Positions 43,711-51,396 of a stretch of 55,472 nt of DNA are shown here, one piece after another. Every line of letters begins with the position of its first letter. Position 1 is the first letter of the stretch. A program made the translations under genes and the position numbers. The stretch comes from Negativicutes bacterium (GTDB lineage: Bacteria > Bacillota_C > Negativicutes > Sporomusales_B > JARLHX01), in contig JARLHY010000034.1 of NCBI GenBank assembly GCA_031292015.1, positions 1 to 55,472 on the forward strand. The letters are read 5' to 3'. The notes beneath the pieces were generated by a model. The model had not been told where the DNA came from and searched no databases. It worked only from the letters and a program-made list of their open reading frames with translations.

Positions 43711-43718
43711 ATACAAAA

Positions 43719-43738
43719 CCCCCCTGCGAACAGGGGGG
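43719..43738 (-). promoter_or_regulatory. Hairpin sequestering the cbiD ribosome-binding site
   Basis: On the minus strand CCCCCCTG-TTCG-CAGGGGGG forms a perfect 8-bp stem with a UUCG loop. Its last six G residues are the only Shine-Dalgarno-like sequence before cbiD. The following GTTTTGTATTTG makes a weak U-tract, so transcription termination is a second option. Confidence 0.8.
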
Positions 43739-43816
43739 TATAAATAACAAAGTTTACAATCACGGTAGTTATTTACCCACCTGCCTATCTTCCGTAGGTC
43801 ATAACGGCGCGTGTTA

Positions 43817-43976
43817 GAACAGGCAGGTCTCCTGGCTCTGGTTCATTGCTGGACCACACCTTCCCGGATTACCCAGTGGTCTAACGTGGTCAGCTCTCCA
43901 TTACAGTGGCGGGACCGCTCCGGCATCGCACCGGCTTCCCTATTAAGCGTAAGCACCCGTTCCCTTGATATTCAGT
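43817..43976 (-). ncRNA. Cobalamin riboswitch upstream of cbiD
   Basis: The minus strand carries the conserved cobalamin-aptamer elements in order: a GGGAA-containing 5' part (about 43970), GGGAAGCCGGTGCGATGCCGG (two overlapping parts), the B12 box GCCACTGTAATGGAG (43896-43910) and the 3' element AGCCAGGAGACCTGCC (43822-43837). Binding of adenosylcobalamin or a related cobamide is expected to shut the cbi operon down. About 80 nt separate the aptamer from the masked ribosome site. The 558-nt gap 43711-44268 is otherwise leader and divergent promoters. Confidence 0.96.
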
Positions 43977-44234
43977 TCGAGTGGTGTCCTGATATCTTAG
44001 ATATTATGTGCTTATATTCGTCCACTATTACGATATTCCTGCTGATTGCGGCAAAAAGCGTAAATTTTACCTGGAGGCGGCTGCAAATACCGGTGCACCT
44101 GATTCGGGCCATCAGCGGCCGGGGAAACGGCCCCGGCGCCTGCCAGCGAAAAAATAACACTGTTATTGCAAGGAATATGCGCTATTTATAGAAGGATTTT
44201 AACCGGCGATATGCGAAATATATAACATCGCAAC

Positions 44235-44248
44235 TGGTCAGTCCACCA
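44235..44248. promoter_or_regulatory. Candidate GntR-type operator before lutC
   Basis: TGGT-N6-ACCA, a dyad resembling FadR-subfamily (LutR/LldR) operators, lies 20 nt before the lutC start and just downstream of an AT-rich TATATAAC (44218-44226) that could be a -10 box. No regulator gene is adjacent. Confidence 0.4.
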
Positions 44249-44268
44249 TACCAGAGGGAGGAATAACA

Positions 44269-44883
44269 ATGAAAAAGGTCTGCGAAAACTGGGAACAGGC
44301 TGCTATAGCCGCCGTTTGTGACCCGAACCTCTTTGCTGAATTCGAACTGCGGGCCAAAAGCGCGGCCGCCGAAGTATTTCGCGTAAAGACAGCTCCCGAG
44401 GCGCAGGAGGTATTGCGCAATTTGATCCAGTACACTAACGCCAAGAAAGTGGTGGCAGTGGAAAGCCCCCTGCAGCACGCCGCCGGGATTACCGCCGCCA
44501 TCCGGCAGATGGGAGTCGAAGTATATACCGACCTGGCTGACATCGCCGCCCAGGCCGAAACCGCCGACATTGGCGTCTCTGGCGTGGAATTCGCCGTCGC
44601 CGAAACCGGCAGCGTCTGCCAGGACGCCTACGCCGTCGAAAGTCGCCTGGTTTCCACCCTCACCCCGATCCACGTCGTTTTCCTGAACAGCCGCAACATC
44701 GTCAAAGGGATGGAAGAAGCCATCGGCATCGTATCCCAGGTGTATGACCGCGGCTATATCAGCTTCATCACCGGCCCAAGCCGCACCGCCGACATCGAGC
44801 GGGTACTCACCATCGGCGTTCACGGCCCCAGCCGGTTCATCATCATTGCAGTTGACGAACAAGTCGATGGAGGTGTGGCCTGA
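44269..44883 (+). CDS. lutC: Lactate utilization protein C (LUD domain)
   Basis: A 204-residue LUD-domain protein (LutC/YkgG): VVAVESPLQHAAGITAAI, ISGVEFAVAETGS-like SGVEFAVAETGSVCQD, LTPIHVVFL, FITGPSRTADIERVLTIGVHGP (in two parts). LutABC together oxidise L-lactate to pyruvate in Bacillus and relatives; LutC is an accessory subunit. GGAGG lies 7 nt before the ATG. The stop overlaps the start of the LutB-LutA fusion (TGATG), so the pair is coupled. Confidence 0.92.
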   Translation: MKKVCENWEQAAIAAVCDPNLFAEFELRAKSAAAEVFRVKTAPEAQEVLRNLIQYTNAKKVVAVESPLQHAAGITAAIRQMGVEVYTDLADIAAQAETADIGVSGVEFAVAETGSVCQDAYAVESRLVSTLTPIHVVFLNSRNIVKGMEEAIGIVSQVYDRGYISFITGPSRTADIERVLTIGVHGPSRFIIIAVDEQVDGGVA

Positions 44884-47069
44884 TGGCAACTACGGACCGC
44901 GATCTCAAAAAGGAAATCAAAGATAAACTTGCTGACGAGGTGCTGCGCGGCGCCCTCGGCCGCTTCGGCGAAGCCTACCCCATCGCCCGGGCCAAAGCCT
45001 ACGAAAACGTCGAAGATATCGAGGCCCTGCGCGACTCGCTGAAAGCGATGAAACAGGCCACTGTCGCCAACCTCACAGCCGTGGCTGACCGGTTCGAACA
45101 GGAGGCTTCCCGGCGGGGTGCCAAGGTTTTCCGGGCCAAGGACGGAGCCGCCTTGAAAGAATACCTCCTTGCGCTGTGTAAGGAAAAAAACGTAAAACGG
45201 ATCGTCAAATCCAAGTCCATGGCATCCGAGGAAATCCACCTCAACCACGATCTCGCCGCCGCCGGCCTTCATGTCAAAGAAACCGACCTGGGCGAATGGA
45301 TCATTTCCCTGGCGGGCCACAAACCCTCCCATATGGTCATGCCGGCCATCCACCTCAACCGCCAGCAGGTCGCCGACTACTTTTCCAAGGAACTCAGCCA
45401 GGAGATCCCCGCCGACATTCCCTTCATGGTCCAGACCGCGCGTCAGGCCCTGCGCGACGAATTTCTCCAGGCCGACATGGGTATTTCGGGAGCCAACTTC
45501 GGCATCGCCGAAAACGGCGCCATCGGACTGGTGACCAACGAAGGCAACGCCCGCCTTGTCACCACCCTGCCCCGGATTCATGTCGTCATCATCGGCTACG
45601 AAAAGCTTATTCCCACCGTCAAAGACGCTGTTCCCATCCTGCGGACCCTGCCGCGCAACGCCACCGCCCAGCTGCTCACAAGCTATGTCAGCATGATCTC
45701 CGGTCCGGTTCCCACCATGGTCAAAAAAGACGGCCGCTGGGTGGAAGAAGACAAGGAGCTGCATATCATCCTATTTGACAACGGGCGCCTCAAAGCAGCC
45801 AGCGATGAGAAATTTCAGCAGATCTACCAGTGCGTCCGCTGCGCCTCCTGTCTGAATGTCTGCCCGGTCTACCAACTGGTCGGCGGCCATGTCTACGGCC
45901 ATATCTACGCCGGTGGCATCGGCGCCATTCTCACCGCCTTCCTCAACAGCATGGGCGATTTTGAAGCCTTCAACGAGCTGTGTATCGGCTGCCGGAAATG
46001 CACCACCGTCTGCCCTGGCAAGATCGATATCCCCGGCCTGATCGAAGAGCTGCGGACCAGGGCGGTCAAGGCACACGGGCTGCCCTTCGCCGTCAAAACC
46101 GTATTCGAAAACGTCATTTCCAATCGCAAACTCTTCCACTCCCTCCTCCGGGTCGCTTCTCTCGGCCAGAAACCCTTCCAGTCCGGCGAATTCATCCGGC
46201 ATCTTCCCCTGTTCATGGCCGGACTCACCAAGGATCGCAGCCTGCCGGCCATCGCCGACACACCGCTAAGAGACCGGGTCGGTAAAATCACCAGGAAACT
46301 GGCGGCCCCGGCCAAAAAAGCCGCCTTCTTCAGCGGCTGCAACATCGACTTCGTCTTCCCCGAAACCGGCGAGTCGGTCTACAAGGTTCTCCAGGACCTC
46401 AACATCCAGATGGTCTTCCCTGAGGATCAGAGCTGCTGCGGCAAGCCGGTCATCGGCATGGGCGACGCCGAAACCACCAAAAAGATCGCCAAACGGAACA
46501 TCGCCGCCTTCGAGGAAGCAGACGTCGACTACATCATCGCCGCCTGCCCCAGCTGCACCGAAACCCTTCATGTCACCTACCCCGAGCTTCTCAAAGACGA
46601 TCCCGAGTGGGCTAAGCGGGCCGAAAACTTCGCCCATAAAGTTCGCGAATTCTCCCAGTTCGTCGCCGGGGAATACGAAAAGGTCGGCCGCCTCGGCGCC
46701 GCATCGGCGGGAGGAACCAAAGTCACCCTCCACGACTCCTGCCACATGAAGCGGGTGCTGGAAATCCACGAAGAGCCCCGCAAGCTGCTGGCCGGCGCCC
46801 CAGGCTACGAACTGGTGGAAATGAAAGACTGCGACAGATGCTGCGGTATGGCCGGCGCTTTCGGCATCAAATACGCCGAGCTGTCCGCGCCGATCCTTAA
46901 GCAAAAAGTGCAGAACATCAAGGACAGCGGCGCCTCGGTCGTGGCGGTCGGCTGCCCGGCCTGCATGATGCAGATCCGGGGCGGCCTCGACAAACAGGCC
47001 CCGGAAATCAAAGTAAAACACGTCGCCGATATCCTGGCCGAAAACATCAAAGACGACGCCAAAAAATAG
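44883..47069 (+). CDS. Fused LutB-LutA lactate oxidation iron-sulfur protein
   Basis: A 728-residue cytosolic fusion. Residues 1-300 are the LUD domain of LutB; about 315-395 hold two [4Fe-4S] motifs (CVRCASCLNVCPVY and CIGCRKCTTVCPG). From about 480 the LutA part has two CCG domains: SCCGKP followed by ACPSCTETL, and HDSCHMKR, CDRCCGMAGAFG and VGCPACMMQI. Separate LutB (about 475) and LutA (about 240) add up to this length. The CCG domains, as in heterodisulfide reductase HdrB, bind non-cubane clusters. It probably oxidises lactate with LutC; no permease or FAD subunit is next to it. Confidence 0.9.
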   Translation: MATTDRDLKKEIKDKLADEVLRGALGRFGEAYPIARAKAYENVEDIEALRDSLKAMKQATVANLTAVADRFEQEASRRGAKVFRAKDGAALKEYLLALCKEKNVKRIVKSKSMASEEIHLNHDLAAAGLHVKETDLGEWIISLAGHKPSHMVMPAIHLNRQQVADYFSKELSQEIPADIPFMVQTARQALRDEFLQADMGISGANFGIAENGAIGLVTNEGNARLVTTLPRIHVVIIGYEKLIPTVKDAVPILRTLPRNATAQLLTSYVSMISGPVPTMVKKDGRWVEEDKELHIILFDNGRLKAASDEKFQQIYQCVRCASCLNVCPVYQLVGGHVYGHIYAGGIGAILTAFLNSMGDFEAFNELCIGCRKCTTVCPGKIDIPGLIEELRTRAVKAHGLPFAVKTVFENVISNRKLFHSLLRVASLGQKPFQSGEFIRHLPLFMAGLTKDRSLPAIADTPLRDRVGKITRKLAAPAKKAAFFSGCNIDFVFPETGESVYKVLQDLNIQMVFPEDQSCCGKPVIGMGDAETTKKIAKRNIAAFEEADVDYIIAACPSCTETLHVTYPELLKDDPEWAKRAENFAHKVREFSQFVAGEYEKVGRLGAASAGGTKVTLHDSCHMKRVLEIHEEPRKLLAGAPGYELVEMKDCDRCCGMAGAFGIKYAELSAPILKQKVQNIKDSGASVVAVGCPACMMQIRGGLDKQAPEIKVKHVADILAENIKDDAKK

Positions 47070-47079
47070 TCCCAAACAT

Positions 47080-47109
47080 AAAACCAGCACCTTAACAGGT
47101 GCTGGTTTT
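47080..47109. terminator. Bidirectional terminator after the lut genes
   Basis: A perfect 13-bp stem (47080-47092 with 47097-47109), loop TAAC, flanked by A- and T-runs. It serves the lut genes from the left and the membrane-protein operon from the right. Confidence 0.92.
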
Positions 47110-47127
47110 AGCTTTGCCGTCCGCAAG

Positions 47128-47697
47128 TTAGTTTGAATTTTCGTTGTGTTTTCGCGTTATATCCGCAAAAACTTTCACCAGCCAGCGAGATACTAGACCC
47201 ATGATAATATAAATGACAAAGGAGTACGGATACCACCATTTAATAAGCACATAGAATCCCAGCTTCGCAATAAACGGTTCGCACACGAAGGAAAAAACGG
47301 CGGAAACCGTAACCAGCGCCCAGAAGAAACTCTTCCAGTTGGAGAAGTATTGATATGCCAGCATAAAGACAATCGGCACCACCGTATAGTCTACCGAGGA
47401 GAGGCGGGGAAAGACCGGGAGGACATCCACCGGATAATTCCACAGGCACAGCTCGAAGCCAAGCTCGTCCAGCGTAATGGAATCTACCATGATAAACATT
47501 CCGAACAAGGCCAACTCAAGAAGTTTCTTCTTGTCGAGTAATTTAGCCCAGATAGCCCACGGCACGATGAGCAGCACGGCAAGAACCCACCAGCGCCAGG
47601 AGCCAAGCCCCTCCATCAGCCAGTTCTCAATTCGCGCCTGAGTTAATAGCCGCGTCATTTCCGCCAGTTGTTCGACAGACGGATAGTTCTGCATCAT
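47128..47697 (-). CDS. CBO0543-family membrane protein
   Basis: A 189-residue protein with five or six predicted membrane helices and conserved family features: DSITLDELGFELCLWNYPVDVLP (in two parts) and a WYPYSFVIYIIMGLVSRWLV end. CBO0543 proteins are found in spore-forming Firmicutes; their role is unknown. The ATG overlaps the stop of the preceding gene (GATGATG), so it is translationally coupled. It is the third gene of an operon with a forespore-type promoter, so a role in spore formation or germination is plausible but unproven. Confidence 0.8.
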   Translation of the reverse strand: MMQNYPSVEQLAEMTRLLTQARIENWLMEGLGSWRWWVLAVLLIVPWAIWAKLLDKKKLLELALFGMFIMVDSITLDELGFELCLWNYPVDVLPVFPRLSSVDYTVVPIVFMLAYQYFSNWKSFFWALVTVSAVFSFVCEPFIAKLGFYVLIKWWYPYSFVIYIIMGLVSRWLVKVFADITRKHNENSN

Positions 47698-48155
47698 CGC
47701 ACTTCACTGCCCTTCCTGCCAATGCCGAGGGCCAGGTGGTTAAACAAAACGGTTTCCACCGTTTCCACTTCATCGGCCTTGCAATCAATGAGTAGAACCA
47801 CCTCGGTATTGCAGCGCGAGCTCCCTTTCAGGCTGTTTTTATAGAGCAGATATTTGATGATAAAACCCAACGCCAGACCGCCCACAAAGGCCAGCAGCCC
47901 CCAGATGATCGGTCCCCACTTCCACATAAAGCCCCAGGCAACACCCAGCGTCATAAAAATAGTGGCAATAACGGCAGGCAAATCGAACATGCTCTGCCCG
48001 TCGGCCTGATGGAGAGTGTCAATCAGAGCGCGCTCCTTGGTCATCTTATTCAAGGGGATGGCGCAAATCCGGTTTCTCTCGATGCCCTTTTGCTCCAGGT
48101 CGGTAATGGCAAGCTCCAGGAAAGTGGAATGTTCGAACGACGCGACAATGTGCAT
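47694..48155 (-). CDS. Hypothetical protein with two central membrane helices
   Basis: A 153-residue protein I do not recognise. Its N-terminal 45 residues look like a small alpha/beta module (MHIVASFEHSTFLELAITDLEQKGI in two parts; signal-transduction-like). Then come two glycine-rich hydrophobic helices (IFMTLGVAWGFMWKWGPIIW and GLLAFVGGLALGFIIKYLLY), and a C-terminal strand module (TEVVLLIDCKADEVETVETVLF) that appears to repeat the N-terminal type, giving a sensor-helix-helix-sensor layout. It lies 11 nt downstream of the 258-residue membrane protein gene and overlaps the CBO0543 gene. Confidence 0.75.
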   Translation of the reverse strand: MHIVASFEHSTFLELAITDLEQKGIERNRICAIPLNKMTKERALIDTLHQADGQSMFDLPAVIATIFMTLGVAWGFMWKWGPIIWGLLAFVGGLALGFIIKYLLYKNSLKGSSRCNTEVVLLIDCKADEVETVETVLFNHLALGIGRKGSEVR

Positions 48156-48166
48156 AAATGGTCCCC

Positions 48167-48943
48167 TTACTTAGGCATATTGAAATCCGGAGCCTGATAC
48201 TCCCGGCTCAGATAGTCGGCCTGCTCGCGTTCAAATAACCGGTTATACTCAACGGTGTTGACGTAAACATCATAAACGGCAAAACCCATCAGCGACGGCA
48301 TATAAAGAATCCACTCAAGGTCCAGGACGGCCGTGGCCTCATCAAACAACCCCAGAGCGGTATACTGTGCCGCCTGGAGCAGATGGGAGAAATAGGCCAT
48401 GGCGATCCACCAGATGAGCAGGAAAAAGCCGGTGGGTATCCGGTGGGTGTAAAGATGTCCCAGTCCCGGCGTAAAGGCGGTCCACATGATAGCGACCCAG
48501 GGGCTGCGTTTATCCAGAATGTTGATTTCAAAAAAGGACATAAAGGCGGCGTCAATCGGCGAATGATTGCGGTCTGCCAAAAGAGAGAGTTTGTTCAGAT
48601 CGACCGACAAGCGATAACTTGACCAGATGGCAAAAACCCAGACCGGGGCATAGGATAGCAGCCAGCGATTATTCACAATTTCCTTCGCCATCTCGTAGCG
48701 GCCGGTAAAACTGTATACGATGCCGGTATTAAGGTTTGCCTGGGTGTTGACAAGCATTTCCCAGCCAAACAGCAAAAAGCCGATCACATAATTACCCAGG
48801 CTTACATGTCCGAACCCCGGAAAAGCGGCCGACCACCAAGCCGTGACATAGGGGTTTCGCAGATGCAAGAAATTGGTGGCTATCGAAGACGCTGCAGCCT
48901 TTGGCCGCCGCTGTTTCGGAGACTGGGGGTAACCTGACCTCAT
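48167..48943 (-). CDS. Hypothetical multi-pass membrane protein with repeated G-x-GH-motif segments
   Basis: A 258-residue protein with four or five predicted membrane helices and a hydrophilic N-terminus of about 30 residues. Two segments resemble each other: TAWWSAAFPGFGHVSLGNYVIGFLLFGWE (in parts) and VAIMWTAFTPGLGHLYTHRIPTGFFLLIWW (in parts). Each has a W-x-A-F-x-PG-x-GH core, suggesting an internal duplication, as in TM2-like domains. Function is unknown. The ATG has AGGAG 8 nt upstream. It is the first gene of the operon behind the forespore-type promoter. Confidence 0.78.
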   Translation of the reverse strand: MRSGYPQSPKQRRPKAAASSIATNFLHLRNPYVTAWWSAAFPGFGHVSLGNYVIGFLLFGWEMLVNTQANLNTGIVYSFTGRYEMAKEIVNNRWLLSYAPVWVFAIWSSYRLSVDLNKLSLLADRNHSPIDAAFMSFFEINILDKRSPWVAIMWTAFTPGLGHLYTHRIPTGFFLLIWWIAMAYFSHLLQAAQYTALGLFDEATAVLDLEWILYMPSLMGFAVYDVYVNTVEYNRLFEREQADYLSREYQAPDFNMPK

Positions 48944-48987
48944 TCGGACATCTCCTATCGTTTAGCTTTTTCCCTGCAAGCCTACCC

Positions 48988-49018
48988 TATTGTACCCATA
49001 AATGGTAACCTCCTATTC
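48988..49018 (-). promoter_or_regulatory. Candidate forespore sigma-F/G-type promoter
   Basis: The minus strand has GAATA (49014-49018), a 16-nt spacer and GGGTACAATA (48988-48997). This fits the -35 GNATR and, with one deviation, the -10 GGNRANAMTW of sigma-F. The -10 lies about 45 nt before the ATG of the membrane-protein operon. Confidence 0.4.
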
Positions 49019-49051
49019 CGTCATGAGCCGGCCGGCGCAAGATAACAAAAA

Positions 49052-49076
49052 CAGCCCCCTTTTATTAGCGGGGCTG
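49052..49076 (-). terminator. Terminator of the clostripain-like gene
   Basis: CAGCCCC (49052-49058) pairs with GGGGCTG (49070-49076); the minus strand continues in TTTTTGTT. Confidence 0.82.
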
Positions 49077-49105
49077 CGTGACGACCTCTTCCCGGATGTA
49101 CATAA

Positions 49106-49123
49106 CAACAACGTACGTTGTTG
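49106..49123. repeat. Perfect 18-bp palindrome
   Basis: CAACAACGT followed directly by its reverse complement, with no loop, between the clostripain-like stop codon and its terminator. The lack of a loop suggests a protein-binding dyad rather than an RNA hairpin. Confidence 0.6.
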
Positions 49124-49143
49124 CAGCTTCGGTCCCTTAGCTC

Positions 49144-50358
49144 CTACAGTACCCACTTCTTGTACTGCAGGAGCTTTTCAAATATAGTTTCTCTCGCTTG
49201 CTCCGGTAATGACGGATTCACAATCGTGATATACGTGAATATTTCTTGAGCGGATAACATTGTCGGACTCAATTCAATTTCACCGCCACCATTCCACCGG
49301 TTGCAGAAGGCTTCATTGCTTAATAAGTAAGTCCAGCTGTTGTTTTGGGCAAAGCTCAGTCTGGCATAGCGGGCCAATCGCTCCCAATCGTTTGTTGGCA
49401 CTGTTGCGCTATTGAGCAAAAAGGATTTGGAGTTAGTAACGATTTTATGACAGTGAATCAGCGACTGCATGGTGCTTTTTACACTATTGGCCAGTGTATA
49501 CCAATCGTCTTCCGGGTTCGCTGAGAACAATTCATGTAATTGAGTTCCTTTGCCTTTTTTGGCTGCCAGATAACAATCAGCCAGATCGCTGAATAACCGC
49601 TTGATTCGACTCAGTTTGTTATGATTTATCTCAACAGCCACCAGGTCAAAATCTAAGCTATCCACGATCTGCCGCAGGAAACTTGACATATCGCTGTTTT
49701 GGCGGTTACACCGTACTGCCTGAACCAGTTTGTCATAGGACAACCCTTGGAGCGGTCCGTCACGGATGTAGGTAATTATATTTTGGACAGCATGGTTCTC
49801 TTCTTTGCCAAATTCATATAGCGGTTCAATCAGGTTGAAATAACAAATGTCCAATACCAATACGTCTATCTTTCGCCCCGGCTCGCTGCAGGCAAGCTGC
49901 AGGGCCTCGCATAGTTCGGGAATACCCATGATATAAGGAACACTTTGACTATAGTCAGTCATCGCCCCGACAAACTGATAGCCATGTCCGCCCAATACCA
50001 GCATATAGCGCTTCGCAGGGTAACAATTCATACCCCATGTTAGAAAGTCGCACAGCGTCATGGGATTCGCCATATTGATTCTTCCTAAATCTTTGATCAA
50101 ATCCGCTTTGCCGTTGATCAGAAAGTAGCGCCTTGCGCCTATCCATTTTACTCTCGATGGCGTTAAGGCCTCATATGGTCTGATGATGGTAACAAGCTCA
50201 TTTTTTTCACGGCTGATCTGTAGCACAACATTTACATTGTCGTCTGAACCAATCTTTTCAGCGTCGGTTTTGGCCCGCCACATCTCCGGCATTAGTTCAT
50301 TGTTCCCGTTGGCGTAAATCAGGATGGTCCAGTCCTTTTCCTGTTCTATCTGATCCAA
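49144..50358 (-). CDS. Clostripain-like (peptidase C11) cysteine protease, cytosolic
   Basis: About 404 residues of the C11 caspase-like fold. The N-terminal DWTILIYANGNNEL strand is typical. The catalytic His is in YMLVLGGHGYQF (about residue 130) and the Cys in VLVLDICYFNLIEPLYEFG (about 175), both preserved. It has no signal peptide or membrane segment, unlike secreted clostripain, so it acts inside the mother cell, forespore or cytosol. The TTG at 50358 is 8 nt after AAGGTG; a GTG at 50367 abuts that site. It is downstream of a DUF3494 gene, separated by a terminator hairpin. Its substrate is unknown. Confidence 0.8.
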   Translation of the reverse strand: MDQIEQEKDWTILIYANGNNELMPEMWRAKTDAEKIGSDDNVNVVLQISREKNELVTIIRPYEALTPSRVKWIGARRYFLINGKADLIKDLGRINMANPMTLCDFLTWGMNCYPAKRYMLVLGGHGYQFVGAMTDYSQSVPYIMGIPELCEALQLACSEPGRKIDVLVLDICYFNLIEPLYEFGKEENHAVQNIITYIRDGPLQGLSYDKLVQAVRCNRQNSDMSSFLRQIVDSLDFDLVAVEINHNKLSRIKRLFSDLADCYLAAKKGKGTQLHELFSANPEDDWYTLANSVKSTMQSLIHCHKIVTNSKSFLLNSATVPTNDWERLARYARLSFAQNNSWTYLLSNEAFCNRWNGGGEIELSPTMLSAQEIFTYITIVNPSLPEQARETIFEKLLQYKKWVL

Positions 50359-50381
50359 CGCTATCACACCTTATAAAAAGC

Positions 50382-50398
50382 AGGAGCCATAGGCTCCT
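50382..50398. terminator. Terminator between the DUF3494 and clostripain-like genes
   Basis: AGGAGCC-ATA-GGCTCCT, with T-runs on both sides (CTTTTT on the minus strand, ATTTTTT on the plus strand). It may act as an attenuator before the peptidase gene, since the next start is only 24 nt away. Confidence 0.75.
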
Positions 50399-50441
50399 AT
50401 TTTTTAAGTCATTTCAAAATAAAACAAAGACCCCTATGATC

Positions 50442-51092
50442 CTACCACAGGGGGATTCCCCGCAGGATTAAGGAACAGATCTGCACGGTAATGGTGTTTG
50501 TATCCAGAGTGACCGCGCCGTTTCTGGCCAATAGCCGGCCATTCACCACCACACCGGTAGTCGCGGTGATGGATGTCAGAGCCAGGATACTTCCCTGAAA
50601 GGTTGACCCGGTACCAAGCGTCGCGGAACTCCCGACCTGCCAGAAGACGTTGCAGGCCTGGGCGCCATTGATAAGAACCACGCTGCTGCCTGATGCGGTA
50701 GTAAGTGTGGAACCGATCTGGAAGATAAAGACAGCATTCGGATCGCCCTGGCCGTCGAGGGTGAGCGTACCGGTTATGCCGAGTGAGGATGCGGAATTGT
50801 AGACGCCGGGGCCGAGGGTTTGCCCTCCGATGTCTCCGGACACTGTGGTGGCGGGTGTGCGACTGGCGGCATCGTTATAGGCGGTGACCAAATCGGTTTT
50901 AGCCGCCTGCGTCACCGCGTCACCCATATGGTTCGTACCGATTATCGTGACAGTGCCAAAGCCTGTTTCCGTCGTGGTTGGAAACGTCCCAACGTCCCCG
51001 GTAATCGTAGTCGGACCGGTGTTGGTGATCCCGGCTCCGGCCAGTACCGCAAAACTGGTGGCTGTTCCAAGGTTTACTTGTGGCTGTGCCAT
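50442..51092 (-). CDS. DUF3494 (ice-binding-like beta-helix) protein without signal peptide
   Basis: A 216-residue protein, rich in Thr, Gly, Ala and Ser, with the DUF3494 hallmarks: VNLGTATSFAVLAGAGITNTGPTTITGDVG (in parts), the SGDIGGQTLGPGVYNSASSL repeat, GDPNAVFIFQIGSTL, CNVFWQVGSSATLGTGSTF and GRLLARNGAVTLDTN. The fold is a discontinuous beta-solenoid that in cold-adapted microbes binds ice. Here there is no secretion signal, so an exposed role would need release or a spore-surface location. The single Cys pair region and the hydrophobic tail (LILRGIPLW) are unusual. GGGAG lies upstream of the ATG, though more distant than usual. Confidence 0.85.
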   Translation of the reverse strand: MAQPQVNLGTATSFAVLAGAGITNTGPTTITGDVGTFPTTTETGFGTVTIIGTNHMGDAVTQAAKTDLVTAYNDAASRTPATTVSGDIGGQTLGPGVYNSASSLGITGTLTLDGQGDPNAVFIFQIGSTLTTASGSSVVLINGAQACNVFWQVGSSATLGTGSTFQGSILALTSITATTGVVVNGRLLARNGAVTLDTNTITVQICSLILRGIPLW

Positions 51093-51298
51093 TGGACGAG
51101 CCCCACTCCCTTCAATCTATTAATGATGAGCATAACTACACTTCATAATATACTATTCGACGCATCGGTTCTTGTTACAGTCATCGAAGAAGCCCCCCTT
51201 TCCGGGACTGCTCCAGAAAAAAACCTGACAAGGTTACAGAACCCTTGCCGATTATTAGCTGGAATGCCTGAACAGACCGCCTTTTGTCGACAAACAGA

Positions 51299-51324
51299 AA
51301 CCAGCACCGGTTAAAGTGCTGGTT
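51299..51324 (-). terminator. Second terminator of the kor operon
   Basis: AACCAGCAC/GTGCTGGTT with an 8-nt loop, about 70 nt past the korC stop; the sequence closely resembles the terminator at 47080-47109. The 304-nt gap 51093-51396 otherwise holds only the AT-rich upstream region of the DUF3494 gene. Confidence 0.7.
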
Positions 51325-51380
51325 CGTTTTCTATTATTTCCCTGTCAGTAAAGCCAACCTGCTGTGGACATTGCTGAAAA

Positions 51381-51396
51381 CGTCCGGAAATCCGGA
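51381..51396 (-). terminator. First terminator-like hairpin of the kor operon
   Basis: GTCCGG-AAAT-CCGGAC directly behind the korC stop, followed on the minus strand by GTTTTC. The U-tract is short, so it is probably leaky. Confidence 0.5.

Noticed and set aside
44110..44140. GC-rich hairpin (GCCGGGG/CCCCGGC) upstream of the riboswitch as a terminator
   Set aside because: No T-run follows on either strand and no gene ends there; its role is unclear. The nearby AATAACA-C-TGTTATT dyad was also left out as a lone AT-rich palindrome.
47080..51324. Terminators at 47080 and 51299 as ends of a mobile element, because their stems are alike (AACCAGCAC)
   Set aside because: Orientation and surroundings are those of ordinary gene-end terminators; no transposase or target duplication is present.
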